From Oscillospiraceae bacterium (lineage in GTDB: Bacteria > Bacillota > Clostridia > Oscillospirales > Ruminococcaceae), in the NCBI GenBank assembly GCA_017847875.1, contig JAGASN010000014.1, positions 1 through 32,053 of the forward strand: a DNA stretch of 32,053 bases, read 5' to 3'. The notes under the pieces are model-generated. The model did not search any database, was not told the origin of the DNA, and saw only the letters and a program-made list of their open reading frames with translations. Position numbers and translations under genes: made by a program. Below are positions 22,969 through 30,631 of the stretch, piece after piece. The stretch's first letter is position 1, and the number at the start of each line of letters is the position of its first letter.

Positions 22969-25684
22969 ACCAGCGGATATATTCCTCGTCAACATAAATA
23001 ACATATTTTCCATCAATATAAAATCCCACTGTGTTATGGTATTCGCTTATATGAATAGACGTAAATTTTTCCTTTTCAAGAACCTCTTTGGCATTGGAGC
23101 CCGCTTCTACACCATTTGTTACAAGGCAATGGTCCTTCCAGCCTTCGATAAGAATATCTTCGATTCTTATTCTTTTTCCGGTTTCGGTTTCAAAAAGAAG
23201 ATAGTCGGAATAGGGATATTCGTCCGACCTCACAAAGGTTCCGGAATTCCCTTCGCTGTATTCATAAACGGTCATAGGTATGCTTCCGACAAAAATATAT
23301 TTTCCTCCAAGGTCTGAAACAGAGGTATCCGCCCACCAAAAAACTTCTTCAATAAGTTTGTCTTCATAACCGAGGTCACGGAAATAATTCATCACAGCAT
23401 CATGGTTATAATATTTTTTAACAAAAGATTCAATCTGTTCATTGATTACTTTTGCTGTGGGATATGAATCTTCCGGAAGAAGAGCATATGAAAAATATCT
23501 GCCGTTTTCGTTTTCATCGGAATAGAGGTAAATCCATTTATGGTTTATCTCTCTGAAATTTTTCAGAGAGATTATTTCGGAATCCGCAAAAACTCCTTCC
23601 ATTTCTTTCGGCTGTTCGGTGACCAAAATCCCTTCCGGAAGGGTTTTGAAATCGATATAAACTCCTTCCGCAAAATAAGGATTTCCGCAATCGAAATAAA
23701 TTCCGTCCGGAGTTATGCTCCAGCCGTCTTTCGGAAGACTGGCGAAATCCGCTTTCATTTCATAGGAATAGTATGCATCAACCTTTTCCTGGGATTTTCC
23801 GGAAATATATTTATTGAGCGCTTCGGCAATATCGGTTCCCTCATAGAAAAGGTCGCTCGGTTCAAGGCGCTTTTTGCTTTCGATATCCCAAAAAGCGGTT
23901 TTTGTTGCGTAATAATGGTCATATCCGTCCTGGACATTATAACCGTATTTAAGCGAAACCGCCGCCCAGATAATACCGTTTTTTGCTCTTATTTTTACGC
24001 TGCAGGGCTGTTGGAGATTTCTTGTTTCCCAACTTGTGTAATAAGGCACCGCAGAAAAAGCCGACCATTCTTCGTTGCCTTTTTTTGATTCGATATATTT
24101 TTCGTATTCATCAAGTTTTTCTTCAAGCTCGCCGTAACTTTCAAGAAGAAAAGCATTTATTTCATTTTCAAGGTCTTTGTCCGCAAGAAAATCAATAACG
24201 CATCTTCCGTCCTTCCATACAAGCGGAAGATCCGGGTTCGCACTGTAAAAACTTTCTCCTTTTTGTTTTGCGGCATATTCGAAGCTTGCAAGCTTTTCCT
24301 TCGGTTTTTCGATTCCGGTTCCGACTGCTTCAAATTTTTCGATTTCCGCTTCTGAATAATCAAAACCGATATCGCGCATGGTAACGTAGCCGGCTTTTGC
24401 GGCGGCAAGCTGGCCTTCGTCGGAAATTATCCATTCAACAAGCTTCCGGACGGGAGAATTTTCCGGTTCGTTCGCTCTGAAAATTGCGTAGCTGTTTCCC
24501 AAAAGGGGATATTCGCCCTTTGCCATGCTGTTTTTGTTGACTTCGGCTCCGTCAACTTTGATAAATTTTATCTCGTCGCCGTTTCCGTACATATCCGCCG
24601 CATAGGTATAGACGGAATAGCCGATAGCGTTTTCCGCGTTATCGTTTACTGCAATAACGTCCATAAGACCCACCATTGAACCGGGTCTTCTTTCTTTGGG
24701 AGCATCCATAAGCGGAACTTCGCCCATGAAATCTATCATATAGTTCTGGCTTCCGGAATCGGTGTTGCGCTGATAGGCAATAATTTCGGCGTTTTTGCCT
24801 CCGACTTCCTTCCAGTTTGTGATTTCGCCGGAATATATCTTTCGAAGTTCTTCCTGAGTCAGTTCATCGACCGGGTTTTCCGCATTGACGACAAAGACAA
24901 AGCCTTCATAAGCAACGGGAACCGCTTCGAGTTCTATTCCAAGTTCCTTTGCGCGCTCCCATTGGTAATCCGAAAGATCAACGCTGAAAATCATATCAAC
25001 GTCGCCGGAAAGAAGGCTGTTGAAAGATTCCCACGTTGTGGTATGTCTAACGTCGCCGGTGGCTTCTTCAATTGTCTTTCCGAAAATTGCGGCGCGGATT
25101 CCCGCTTCAAGCGGAATCAGCGAAGTGGAACCGTCAATTTCCGGAAAATCCTCCCGGAGATAGGAAAGATGTTCCGGACCGGTTTCTTCCGGGGTTTCCG
25201 GTTCTTCTGCCGAAGGAACAAAAGGAAGGCTGAATTCCGCGCCGATTATAAAAGTTTCGCCGGAAACAACTGTTTTAATAATCCTGTATTCACCTTCCGG
25301 AAGTTTTCCGTAGATCCATAAATAATCTCCATTCCAGGTTCTGCTTTCACCCGGTTCAAGGATAAAAGCCGGCTCGGTAAAAACTATTTCATCGGCAATA
25401 TATTCAAGATTATACCATTTTCCTTCATTTTTGAACTGAACCGAAAAATCTTCGCTGAAAATAACTTCATTTTCGGAAATATTTTTTATTTCTACCGAAA
25501 TCCCTGCGTCAAAAGCATTCAGAACACGCATTTTTGCCGGAGAATTTTCATCCGGAATCCGGGTTGCTTCGGTTTTTGGAATTTTTTCATTATACTCAAT
25601 TTCCGCTTCCGTTTCTTCCGGAACTTTTGAGCACGCGGTTAAAACCATGAGCATCGCAAGAACCAGCGCAAAAAACTTTTTCAC
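22967..25684 (-). CDS. Lipoprotein: Ig-like module, PstS-like binding domain and RsiV-like C-terminus
   Basis: This 905-residue exported lipoprotein has signal peptide and lipobox LTAC at Cys18. An Ig-like module spans about 50-155 and ends with YGKLPEGEYRIIK. Next comes a PstS-type substrate-binding domain at about 183-440, with DGSTSLIPL, YSGEITNWKEVGG and QRNTDSGSQNYM typical of phosphate or molybdate-type binders. The last 450 residues hold two segments (about 590-625 and 828-905) with a TGKR-x4-D-(L/I)-(L/F)-type pattern reminiscent of DUF3298, the extracellular domain of RsiV. No ABC permease lies nearby, so it may be a sensor and not a transporter part. The start is GTG after a GGGGGGG tract, an unusual ribosome binding site. 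It is last in the lipoprotein row. Confidence 0.82.
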   Translation of the reverse strand: MKKFFALVLAMLMVLTACSKVPEETEAEIEYNEKIPKTEATRIPDENSPAKMRVLNAFDAGISVEIKNISENEVIFSEDFSVQFKNEGKWYNLEYIADEIVFTEPAFILEPGESRTWNGDYLWIYGKLPEGEYRIIKTVVSGETFIIGAEFSLPFVPSAEEPETPEETGPEHLSYLREDFPEIDGSTSLIPLEAGIRAAIFGKTIEEATGDVRHTTTWESFNSLLSGDVDMIFSVDLSDYQWERAKELGIELEAVPVAYEGFVFVVNAENPVDELTQEELRKIYSGEITNWKEVGGKNAEIIAYQRNTDSGSQNYMIDFMGEVPLMDAPKERRPGSMVGLMDVIAVNDNAENAIGYSVYTYAADMYGNGDEIKFIKVDGAEVNKNSMAKGEYPLLGNSYAIFRANEPENSPVRKLVEWIISDEGQLAAAKAGYVTMRDIGFDYSEAEIEKFEAVGTGIEKPKEKLASFEYAAKQKGESFYSANPDLPLVWKDGRCVIDFLADKDLENEINAFLLESYGELEEKLDEYEKYIESKKGNEEWSAFSAVPYYTSWETRNLQQPCSVKIRAKNGIIWAAVSLKYGYNVQDGYDHYYATKTAFWDIESKKRLEPSDLFYEGTDIAEALNKYISGKSQEKVDAYYSYEMKADFASLPKDGWSITPDGIYFDCGNPYFAEGVYIDFKTLPEGILVTEQPKEMEGVFADSEIISLKNFREINHKWIYLYSDENENGRYFSYALLPEDSYPTAKVINEQIESFVKKYYNHDAVMNYFRDLGYEDKLIEEVFWWADTSVSDLGGKYIFVGSIPMTVYEYSEGNSGTFVRSDEYPYSDYLLFETETGKRIRIEDILIEGWKDHCLVTNGVEAGSNAKEVLEKEKFTSIHISEYHNTVGFYIDGKYVIYVDEEYIRW

Positions 25685-25721
25685 AAAGACGCCCCCCCTT
25701 TTTGTTATTTTCAGCTTTATT

Positions 25722-26168
25722 TTAACCTATGATAAATTGCTGCGCAAGGGTGATTCTTTCAGCCTCGGCGCCGCCTTTTTCATAAATGCTGAAATGTTTT
25801 ACAATGCGGTATCTTCCCTCCGGAAGTTTTCCGTAGATCCTGCTGATATTATCTCCCCAGGTGCAGGAATTTTCTTTTTCAAGAACGTAAGCAACTTCGA
25901 TAAATGTTTCCTCTTTTTTCGGTTCAAGGCGGTGCCATTCGCCTTCTTTTTCAAATTCAATTGTATAAAATTCGTCGTAACCGATTTCGTTTTTGCTTTC
26001 GTTTTTTATTTCAAGAGCAATCTTTTCGGAAGTTGCTTCGATAAGTTTAATTTTAAGAATTTCGGTATCGGTTATAATTTCCTCGGAAATTCCGAGAGAT
26101 CTGTTCCCGGAATTACAGCCGGAAAACAGAAAAACCGCCGCAAGAATGATCGCAAAAATCTTTTTCAA
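25722..26168 (-). CDS. Small Ig-like lipoprotein
   Basis: This is a 148-residue lipoprotein. The signal peptide MKKIFAIILAAVFLFSGC has a lipobox ending at Cys18. One Ig-like module of the same family as its neighbours follows, with the hallmark IYGKLPEGRYRIVK near the C-terminus and a preceding Trp strand. The start is TTG 26168, eight bases after GAGG. The upstream GTG in the same frame falls inside that ribosome binding site. It lies 22 bases after the 382-residue lipoprotein and 37 bases before the 905-residue one, so the three are very likely co-transcribed. No catalytic residues are seen; binding or shielding at the membrane surface is an inference. Confidence 0.78.
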   Translation of the reverse strand: MKKIFAIILAAVFLFSGCNSGNRSLGISEEIITDTEILKIKLIEATSEKIALEIKNESKNEIGYDEFYTIEFEKEGEWHRLEPKKEETFIEVAYVLEKENSCTWGDNISRIYGKLPEGRYRIVKHFSIYEKGGAEAERITLAQQFIIG

Positions 26169-26190
26169 TTGACCCACCTCAAAAAATTTT

Positions 26191-27339
26191 TTATTTTATC
26201 TCAAATTCAAAGAAAGCATAATGTTTTCCATTAATATAGTTATCCGCATCTGTAAAAAACGTTTTTACAAGGCGGTAGCTTCCCGCCGGAAGTTCGCCAT
26301 AGATAAGGCTTAAATCCGTTTTCCATTCGGCGGTTTCGCCGGCTTCCGCGCTCCAGAGAACAGTATCAAAAGCAGGAATACCTTTTGTTTCAGCGGTGAC
26401 CCAATCCTCGCCTTCAAGCCGCTGGATATAATAATCGTCGCCGTAGCGGATTTCATAATTGAATCCGTTTTGGAAACCGATGGTAAGAATATTTCCGGAA
26501 AGCGAAACCGTTCTTTCCCAAAGGGGAACAATGTTCGTTTCCTCAAAACCGGTTAACTCAAATTCAAAAGGAACGATTTGTTCAAAGGTTTTTCCGTTTT
26601 CATAAAATTCAATAAAAAGGTTCACCCTATATTTTCCGACAGGGCGTGTTCCGTGGCTTCCCCCGGTTCTGTAAAAAAAATCAACGCTTTCTCCGGGCAG
26701 AATTTTTGTTTTTGTATCGCCGAAATTGATTCCCCTTACGGTATCCAGTTTTTCAAAACCGTTTTCGCCTTCAATAAAAATTTCGTTATATTCAAGAAGA
26801 AAAACTTCTTTTTCGCCGCCATTTGTTATTTTTGCTATGATATCTACGTTATCGCAGCCCGCCGCTTCCGCTGCGATTTTCTCTTTTTCGGAAGGATTTT
26901 TTTCTTCTATTTCAAAATAATAGTGTTCGTACCACTGGTTTCTGTTTCCGTTATCCTGAAAACTTGTTACAACAACGCGGTAATTTCCCGCCGGAAGTTT
27001 TCCGAAAATATCCTCAAAAACAAAAGTTATTTCCTTCTTTTCGCCGCTATTGAGAGCAAATTCCTCCGTAATTTCCTCTTTGTTGAGAGGTTCTATCAAA
27101 ACCCAGCTTTCGCCTTCCTGCTTTTGAAAACGGAACCGGAGATCATAGGAAATTTCATACTCTTCCTCGTTTTTTGCAAAAAAAGTTATACTTTCCCCTT
27201 TTTCTTCCGAAAAATCCTTTTCTATAATGTCAAAGAGTTTTTTCGGCGGAAGGTCCCAGCCTTCGGCGTTATCTCTGTCTGTTCCTCCGCAGGAACAAAA
27301 CAAAAGAACCGCTAATAATATAGTCGCGATTTTTTTCAT
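26191..27339 (-). CDS. Lipoprotein with three Ig-like modules
   Basis: This 382-residue lipoprotein has signal MKKIATILLAVLLFCSCGG. Cys15 or Cys17 is the lipid-modified residue; the LFCSC sequence leaves this open. Three Ig-like modules follow, at about 30-150, 155-262 and 270-382. Each closes with a related strand: FGKLPAGNYRVVV, TRPVGKYRVNL and YGELPAGSYRLVK. The first and third are closest to the modules in the neighbouring lipoproteins, so internal duplication is likely. The ATG is one base after the stop of the preceding lipoprotein gene, with AAGGTGA inside that gene, so translation is coupled. No enzymatic motif is visible. Confidence 0.8.
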   Translation of the reverse strand: MKKIATILLAVLLFCSCGGTDRDNAEGWDLPPKKLFDIIEKDFSEEKGESITFFAKNEEEYEISYDLRFRFQKQEGESWVLIEPLNKEEITEEFALNSGEKKEITFVFEDIFGKLPAGNYRVVVTSFQDNGNRNQWYEHYYFEIEEKNPSEKEKIAAEAAGCDNVDIIAKITNGGEKEVFLLEYNEIFIEGENGFEKLDTVRGINFGDTKTKILPGESVDFFYRTGGSHGTRPVGKYRVNLFIEFYENGKTFEQIVPFEFELTGFEETNIVPLWERTVSLSGNILTIGFQNGFNYEIRYGDDYYIQRLEGEDWVTAETKGIPAFDTVLWSAEAGETAEWKTDLSLIYGELPAGSYRLVKTFFTDADNYINGKHYAFFEFEIK

Positions 27340-27340
27340 T

Positions 27341-27775
27341 TTATTTCACCTTCCCGCCGTATTTTATTTCAAATTCCGCAAAAATTCTCTGGTTTCCGCA
27401 GATAACTTCGTCCTCGTTCCAGATCCGGATATCTTTTGATATTCTGTAGATTCCTTTTTCAAGAACGCCGTAACGCATTTCAAGATTTTCTTCAAAAGTT
27501 TTTGCTTCTCCCGGGTTAAGGCCATAGGCTATTGCTGTAAAAAATACTTCTTCCGTTTCCGGAACCAAAGTCCAGCTTTTGCCTTCTTTTTTCTCAAGAT
27601 AATATTCGTTCCCGATTTCCACGGTGTTTTCTGAATTATTGACAACAAAAAAACTTATGCTTTTTTCGTCAAAAGATATAATTTCCGCAGTAAAAAGTTC
27701 CGGGTCAACTTCCGGTTCGCCGGAAGCGCAACCGCAAAGGCAAAGCAAAAAAACAAACATTAAGAATCTTTTCAT
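27341..27775 (-). CDS. Short Ig-like lipoprotein, first of the row
   Basis: This 144-residue lipoprotein has a signal peptide with lipobox LCGC at Cys16. One Ig-like module follows and ends with RYGVLEKGIYRISK, a more divergent copy of the family strand. The start is ATG 27775, with GGAGG six bases upstream. A longer reading would begin inside the anti-sigma gene and run through the terminator, so it was rejected. It sits directly after the terminator that follows the sigma/anti-sigma pair. No separate promoter is obvious in the 61-base gap, so read-through from the sigma operon is possible. Confidence 0.75.
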   Translation of the reverse strand: MKRFLMFVFLLCLCGCASGEPEVDPELFTAEIISFDEKSISFFVVNNSENTVEIGNEYYLEKKEGKSWTLVPETEEVFFTAIAYGLNPGEAKTFEENLEMRYGVLEKGIYRISKDIRIWNEDEVICGNQRIFAEFEIKYGGKVK

Positions 27776-27792
27776 AAAAACCTCCGAAAAAC

Positions 27793-27836
27793 AAAAAATG
27801 CCGTCGCCTTTTTTTCGGCGGCGGCACCTTTTTTGG
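27793..27836. terminator. Terminator between anti-sigma gene and lipoprotein row
   Basis: The 10-bp arms TGCCGTCGCC and GGCGGCGGCA (one G-T pair) flank an 8-base loop. On the minus strand the hairpin is followed by a 6-T run. It starts about 10 bases past the anti-sigma stop and probably makes the downstream lipoproteins a low-level read-through product. Confidence 0.75.
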
Positions 27837-28829
27837 TTAAACAAGGCTCGCAAAAATCTGATATTCTCCGGTTCCGGGATTGATTTCAACCGAAAGTGAA
27901 ATTACACCTTTGGTGATTTTTTCGGAAACAAATATACTTTCCTCCGAAATTACATAATTTCCTTTTTCGGCATCGCCCGCCATTGGAAGATATGAATCGT
28001 TTTCTATATCTTCAACATCAACTTTTCTTATGAGATTTATTACATAATAATCCCCGTCGGAATAGGAACTTTCATAAGTTCCTTCAACCCAAAAAGCGGA
28101 AATAATTTCGTTTTCCGCGGAAGTATCAAAAAGTCTTACGGAAACGGAATCTTTTTCCACGGAAATTTCGACAGCCCGCTTTTTGTTGATTTTTTCCCGG
28201 ATAAAGTCTGAATTTTCCGCTTCAATCTCGCCTTCTTCCGGCACAAAAGCTTCGCTTCCTGCGGAAGGTTTTTGTTCCATAGAGCTGCTTGATGCCGAAG
28301 AACTTTGCTCCTTAAGCGGGTCTTTTGCCGGCGGCGCATTATCATAGAAAAAGCTCATCAGCGCATCTTTTACCCTATATTCAGCGGCGGAATTTGTGCT
28401 GTCGGAAATTTCAATATTCTGATTATCAGAACCATCTTCTTCAGCTTCAAGCGGTTCATCATAAACTTCCGGAGCTGCCGCTTCCGGTTCCATGGGAGTT
28501 TCCGGTTCAACAGCCGTTTCTGCTTCTTCCACGGCAATGTCTTTTGTGACAAAACTGAATTCGTTTTTTTCTTCAGCTGCTTCCTGCGGCAGGCTTTCTG
28601 CCGCAATTCCGGAAATAATCGGAATACTTATGCAGATAAGGACAACAGCTGCTGCCGCGGCGATATATCTGGAATATTTTTTGAAAGGAATAACATTTTG
28701 TTTTTCCTTTTCGGCTTTTTCAAAAATGCTTTGAGCATCCGGAATTTCCGGAATTTCTATTTTCGAATCCAGTTCCCGGAGCATTTTTGCAATTTCCTGC
28801 TCAAAGTTTTTTTCATCGTGCTCAGCCAT
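27837..28829 (-). CDS. Single-pass anti-sigma-factor-like membrane protein
   Basis: This is a 330-residue protein. The cytosolic part (about 1-54) is short, acidic and lysine-rich and lacks the HxxxCxxC zinc motif of ZAS anti-sigma factors. One transmembrane helix lies at about 55-77. Outside, an acidic, Pro/Glu/Ala-rich and Ser-rich linker (about 80-200) leads to a beta-rich C-terminal domain of about 120 residues. The start is ATG 28829, eight bases after GGAGG, and it overlaps the sigma stop in AATGGCTGA. Coupling to an ECF sigma factor with this topology suggests it sequesters the sigma factor until an external signal arrives. The fold of the external domain is not recognised. Confidence 0.72.
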   Translation of the reverse strand: MAEHDEKNFEQEIAKMLRELDSKIEIPEIPDAQSIFEKAEKEKQNVIPFKKYSRYIAAAAAVVLICISIPIISGIAAESLPQEAAEEKNEFSFVTKDIAVEEAETAVEPETPMEPEAAAPEVYDEPLEAEEDGSDNQNIEISDSTNSAAEYRVKDALMSFFYDNAPPAKDPLKEQSSSASSSSMEQKPSAGSEAFVPEEGEIEAENSDFIREKINKKRAVEISVEKDSVSVRLFDTSAENEIISAFWVEGTYESSYSDGDYYVINLIRKVDVEDIENDSYLPMAGDAEKGNYVISEESIFVSEKITKGVISLSVEINPGTGEYQIFASLV

Positions 28830-29364
28830 TGTTCTCACCTCCCAGCATTTCTCTTAATTTAGCATATGTACGGTGGAGTTTTGAGCTCACCGTTCCCTGT
28901 GGCTTGCCGATCATTTCGGCAATTTCCTTATTTGTATAGCCATGGAGCACCGAAAGAATTATTATCATTCTCTCTTCTCCCTCAAGCTTTGAAAGCGCAG
29001 AAGCAAGACTCGCGCTTTCCGAAATATCCTCTTCAATATTTTCCGAACCCATCGAAGGGGTTTCTATAAGGTCATCAAAATTATAAATTCCGCGGCGGTC
29101 GATCATATTCGAAATTTCCTTTTTGCAGCGGACGCTCAGAATTCTGAACGCCCAGGAAGCAAAGGAATTTGCATCGCGAAGCTTCCCTATACCTTTCCAG
29201 ATATCAACGAAAGTATCCGAAACAACGTCCGAAGCATTTTCGGCATCGCCGATGGTATAAAGAGCAAATTTATAAAGATCCTTATAGCAGGAATAATACA
29301 GATCGGAAAAGGCATCTTTATCGCCTTTTGATGCCCTGACAACCAAATCATTATCAACTTTCAT
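28822..29364 (-). CDS. ECF-type RNA polymerase sigma factor
   Basis: This is a 180-residue extracytoplasmic-function sigma factor. Region 2 (about 19-85: DAFSDLYYSCYKDLYKFALY then DIWKGI) contacts polymerase and the -10. Region 4 (about 122-175) has the helix-turn-helix GYTNKEIAEMIGKPQGTVSSKLHR for the -35. The start is chosen at MKVDN because GGTGG lies seven bases upstream. Starting nine codons earlier would place the codons on the predicted promoter. The anti-sigma gene overlaps its 3' end, the usual layout for a sigma/anti-sigma pair. The acidic stretch between the two regions (SENIEEDISES) is typical. Confidence 0.92.
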   Translation of the reverse strand: MKVDNDLVVRASKGDKDAFSDLYYSCYKDLYKFALYTIGDAENASDVVSDTFVDIWKGIGKLRDANSFASWAFRILSVRCKKEISNMIDRRGIYNFDDLIETPSMGSENIEEDISESASLASALSKLEGEERMIIILSVLHGYTNKEIAEMIGKPQGTVSSKLHRTYAKLREMLGGENNG

Positions 29365-29399
29365 AACCACACCACCAATCATGGCTATCATTATATTAG

Positions 29400-29425
29400 T
29401 GCGAAAAAATCGCCGTTTTGTTGCA
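29400..29425 (-). promoter_or_regulatory. Possible ECF-type autoregulatory promoter
   Basis: On the minus strand TGCAAC (29425-29420) and CGCA (29403-29400) are 16 bases apart. This resembles the TGAAAC-N16-CGTA pattern of Firmicute ECF sigma factors. A competing housekeeping-type TATAAT lies at 29395-29390 without a good -35. Either would drive the sigma gene. Confidence 0.3.
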
Positions 29426-29455
29426 TAAAATTCAAAAAAATTTTTCCACGGAACA

Positions 29456-29470
29456 ATTATACACTATAAT
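29456..29470. promoter_or_regulatory. AT-rich perfect dyad in the sigma/DeoR intergenic region
   Basis: ATTATA-CAC-TATAAT is a perfect 6-3-6 inverted repeat. It may be an operator or overlapping -10 elements. A second near-palindrome, TTCGGAATATTCGAA, lies at 29491-29505. No regulator is linked to either by sequence alone. Confidence 0.3.
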
Positions 29471-29571
29471 TATGAACAAATTTATTCTTTTTCGGAATAT
29501 TCGAAGATTTTTGTTCGGAAAATCAAATTTTTTTGACAAAAAAATAAACTCAATTCCGTTTACCGTTTTTG

Positions 29572-29600
29572 TTGATTTATTTCCGTTTATGTGGTATAAC
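29572..29600 (+). promoter_or_regulatory. Predicted sigma-A promoter of the DeoR-type gene
   Basis: TTGATT and TATAAC are separated by exactly 17 bases. The predicted start lies about 40 bases before the ATG at 29645. Confidence 0.55.
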
Positions 29601-29644
29601 ATTTATATCGGCACCGATTAATGTTTTGATTTGGAAGTGACTAT

Positions 29645-30421
29645 ATGTTTATGGAGGAAAGGCGAAAAGAAATCGCCGAAACCATTGAAAAAAACGGAAA
29701 AATCTCCGTTTTTGAAATTACCGAAAAATATGAAATTTCCGACGAATCCGCAAGGCGTGACCTTCGGATTCTTGAGCAGGAAGGTTTTTGCAAACGCACC
29801 CATGGCGGCGCAATCGCTCTTCAGCAGGTCTGCGTCCGTCCTTCCCCGGACCGTGACCTTGAAAAAATGGAGGTTTTTGATAATTACCGCGAAATCGCAA
29901 AGGAAGCCGCAAAACTTATCCGGGAAGGTGACGTAATTTATCTTACCGGCGGTTCCTTCGGATATATAATGCTTTCTTTTATTCCGGAAAATCTTCGTTT
30001 TACCGTTGTGGTCAACAACGTTGATATTGCAAAGGCTCTGCGCTCCTTCAAAAACGCCGATGTTTACGTTGTCGGCGGAAAAATGCGCCAGAGCGGTTCT
30101 CTGGTTGACAGCCTTGCAACCGAATTTATAAAAAAGATGCATTTTGATCTCTGCTTCATCACCGGTGCCGGATTAACTCTTGAATCCGGTCTTACAAATG
30201 GCACCGACGAAACCGCTTCCTTTCAGCGAACCGTTATCAATAATAGCCGAAAATGCTGTCTTATTCTTTCAAGCCACAAAATTGGCATCGATTCCTTCAT
30301 AAAAGTTTGCGACGCAAACATTTTTGATTATATTATCACCGACTGGAACTGTTCAGAAGAACACCTTGCCGCTTTTGAAAACGAAGGAATTTATCTTACT
30401 GTTGTTGAGGAACCCAAATGA
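29645..30421 (+). CDS. DeoR-family transcriptional regulator
   Basis: This 258-residue protein has an N-terminal winged helix (about 18-56). It includes ISVFEITEKYEISDESARRDLRILEQEG and the family signature RTHGGA at 51-56. A DeoR C-terminal sensor domain with the ribose-5-phosphate isomerase-like fold follows. Such proteins usually repress sugar or nucleoside genes and respond to a phosphorylated sugar. The usual effector-binding DSGTT loop is replaced by YLTGGSFGY, so the ligand may differ. GGAAGTG lies eight bases before the ATG, with a promoter upstream. No sugar gene is adjacent. Its last codons overlap the next small HTH gene as ATGA. Confidence 0.9.
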   Translation: MFMEERRKEIAETIEKNGKISVFEITEKYEISDESARRDLRILEQEGFCKRTHGGAIALQQVCVRPSPDRDLEKMEVFDNYREIAKEAAKLIREGDVIYLTGGSFGYIMLSFIPENLRFTVVVNNVDIAKALRSFKNADVYVVGGKMRQSGSLVDSLATEFIKKMHFDLCFITGAGLTLESGLTNGTDETASFQRTVINNSRKCCLILSSHKIGIDSFIKVCDANIFDYIITDWNCSEEHLAAFENEGIYLTVVEEPK

Positions 30422-30606
30422 ATCGCGAACAAAATCTTCGAAATATGATACTCGATAAATATGTAAGTCTGCGGAAATTTGCTTTTGAAGCAGATATCCC
30501 CTATTCTTCACTCACAACCATTCTTGACCGCGGGATTGCGGGAGCATCTTTCGATACTGTTATAAAAATTTGCCGGGTTCTTGAAGTTGACCCAAAAGAG
30601 ATATAA
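30418..30606 (+). CDS. Small XRE-like HTH protein coupled to the DeoR-type gene
   Basis: This 62-residue protein consists of a single Cro/CI-like helix-turn-helix (SLRKFAFEADIPYSSLTTILDRG, then DTVIKICRVLEVDPKEI). The ATG overlaps the DeoR stop as ATGA, so it is translated with it and probably in a fixed ratio. It may act as a DNA-binding partner or a separate small repressor; the target is unknown. A terminator follows directly after the stop. A regulator with no effector domain stacked behind a DeoR protein is uncommon. Confidence 0.82.
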   Translation: MNREQNLRNMILDKYVSLRKFAFEADIPYSSLTTILDRGIAGASFDTVIKICRVLEVDPKEI

Positions 30607-30631
30607 AAAAGCCCGCAATGCGGGCTTTTTT
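30605..30631. terminator. Bidirectional terminator between the HTH and methyltransferase genes
   Basis: GCCCGC-AAT-GCGGGC is flanked by an A-run and a T-run. It ends the plus-strand DeoR/HTH pair and the minus-strand NUDIX/methyltransferase pair. It abuts both stop codons, which are 23 bases apart. Confidence 0.88.

Noticed and set aside
26578..27315. 245-residue plus-strand open frame opposite the three-module lipoprotein
   Set aside because: It is Phe-rich antisense of a gene with a clear signal peptide and repeated modules.
29533..29538. Perfect TTGACA upstream of the DeoR-type gene
   Set aside because: No -10 lies at 16-18 bases; the TTGATT/TATAAC pair at 29572-29600 is better spaced.
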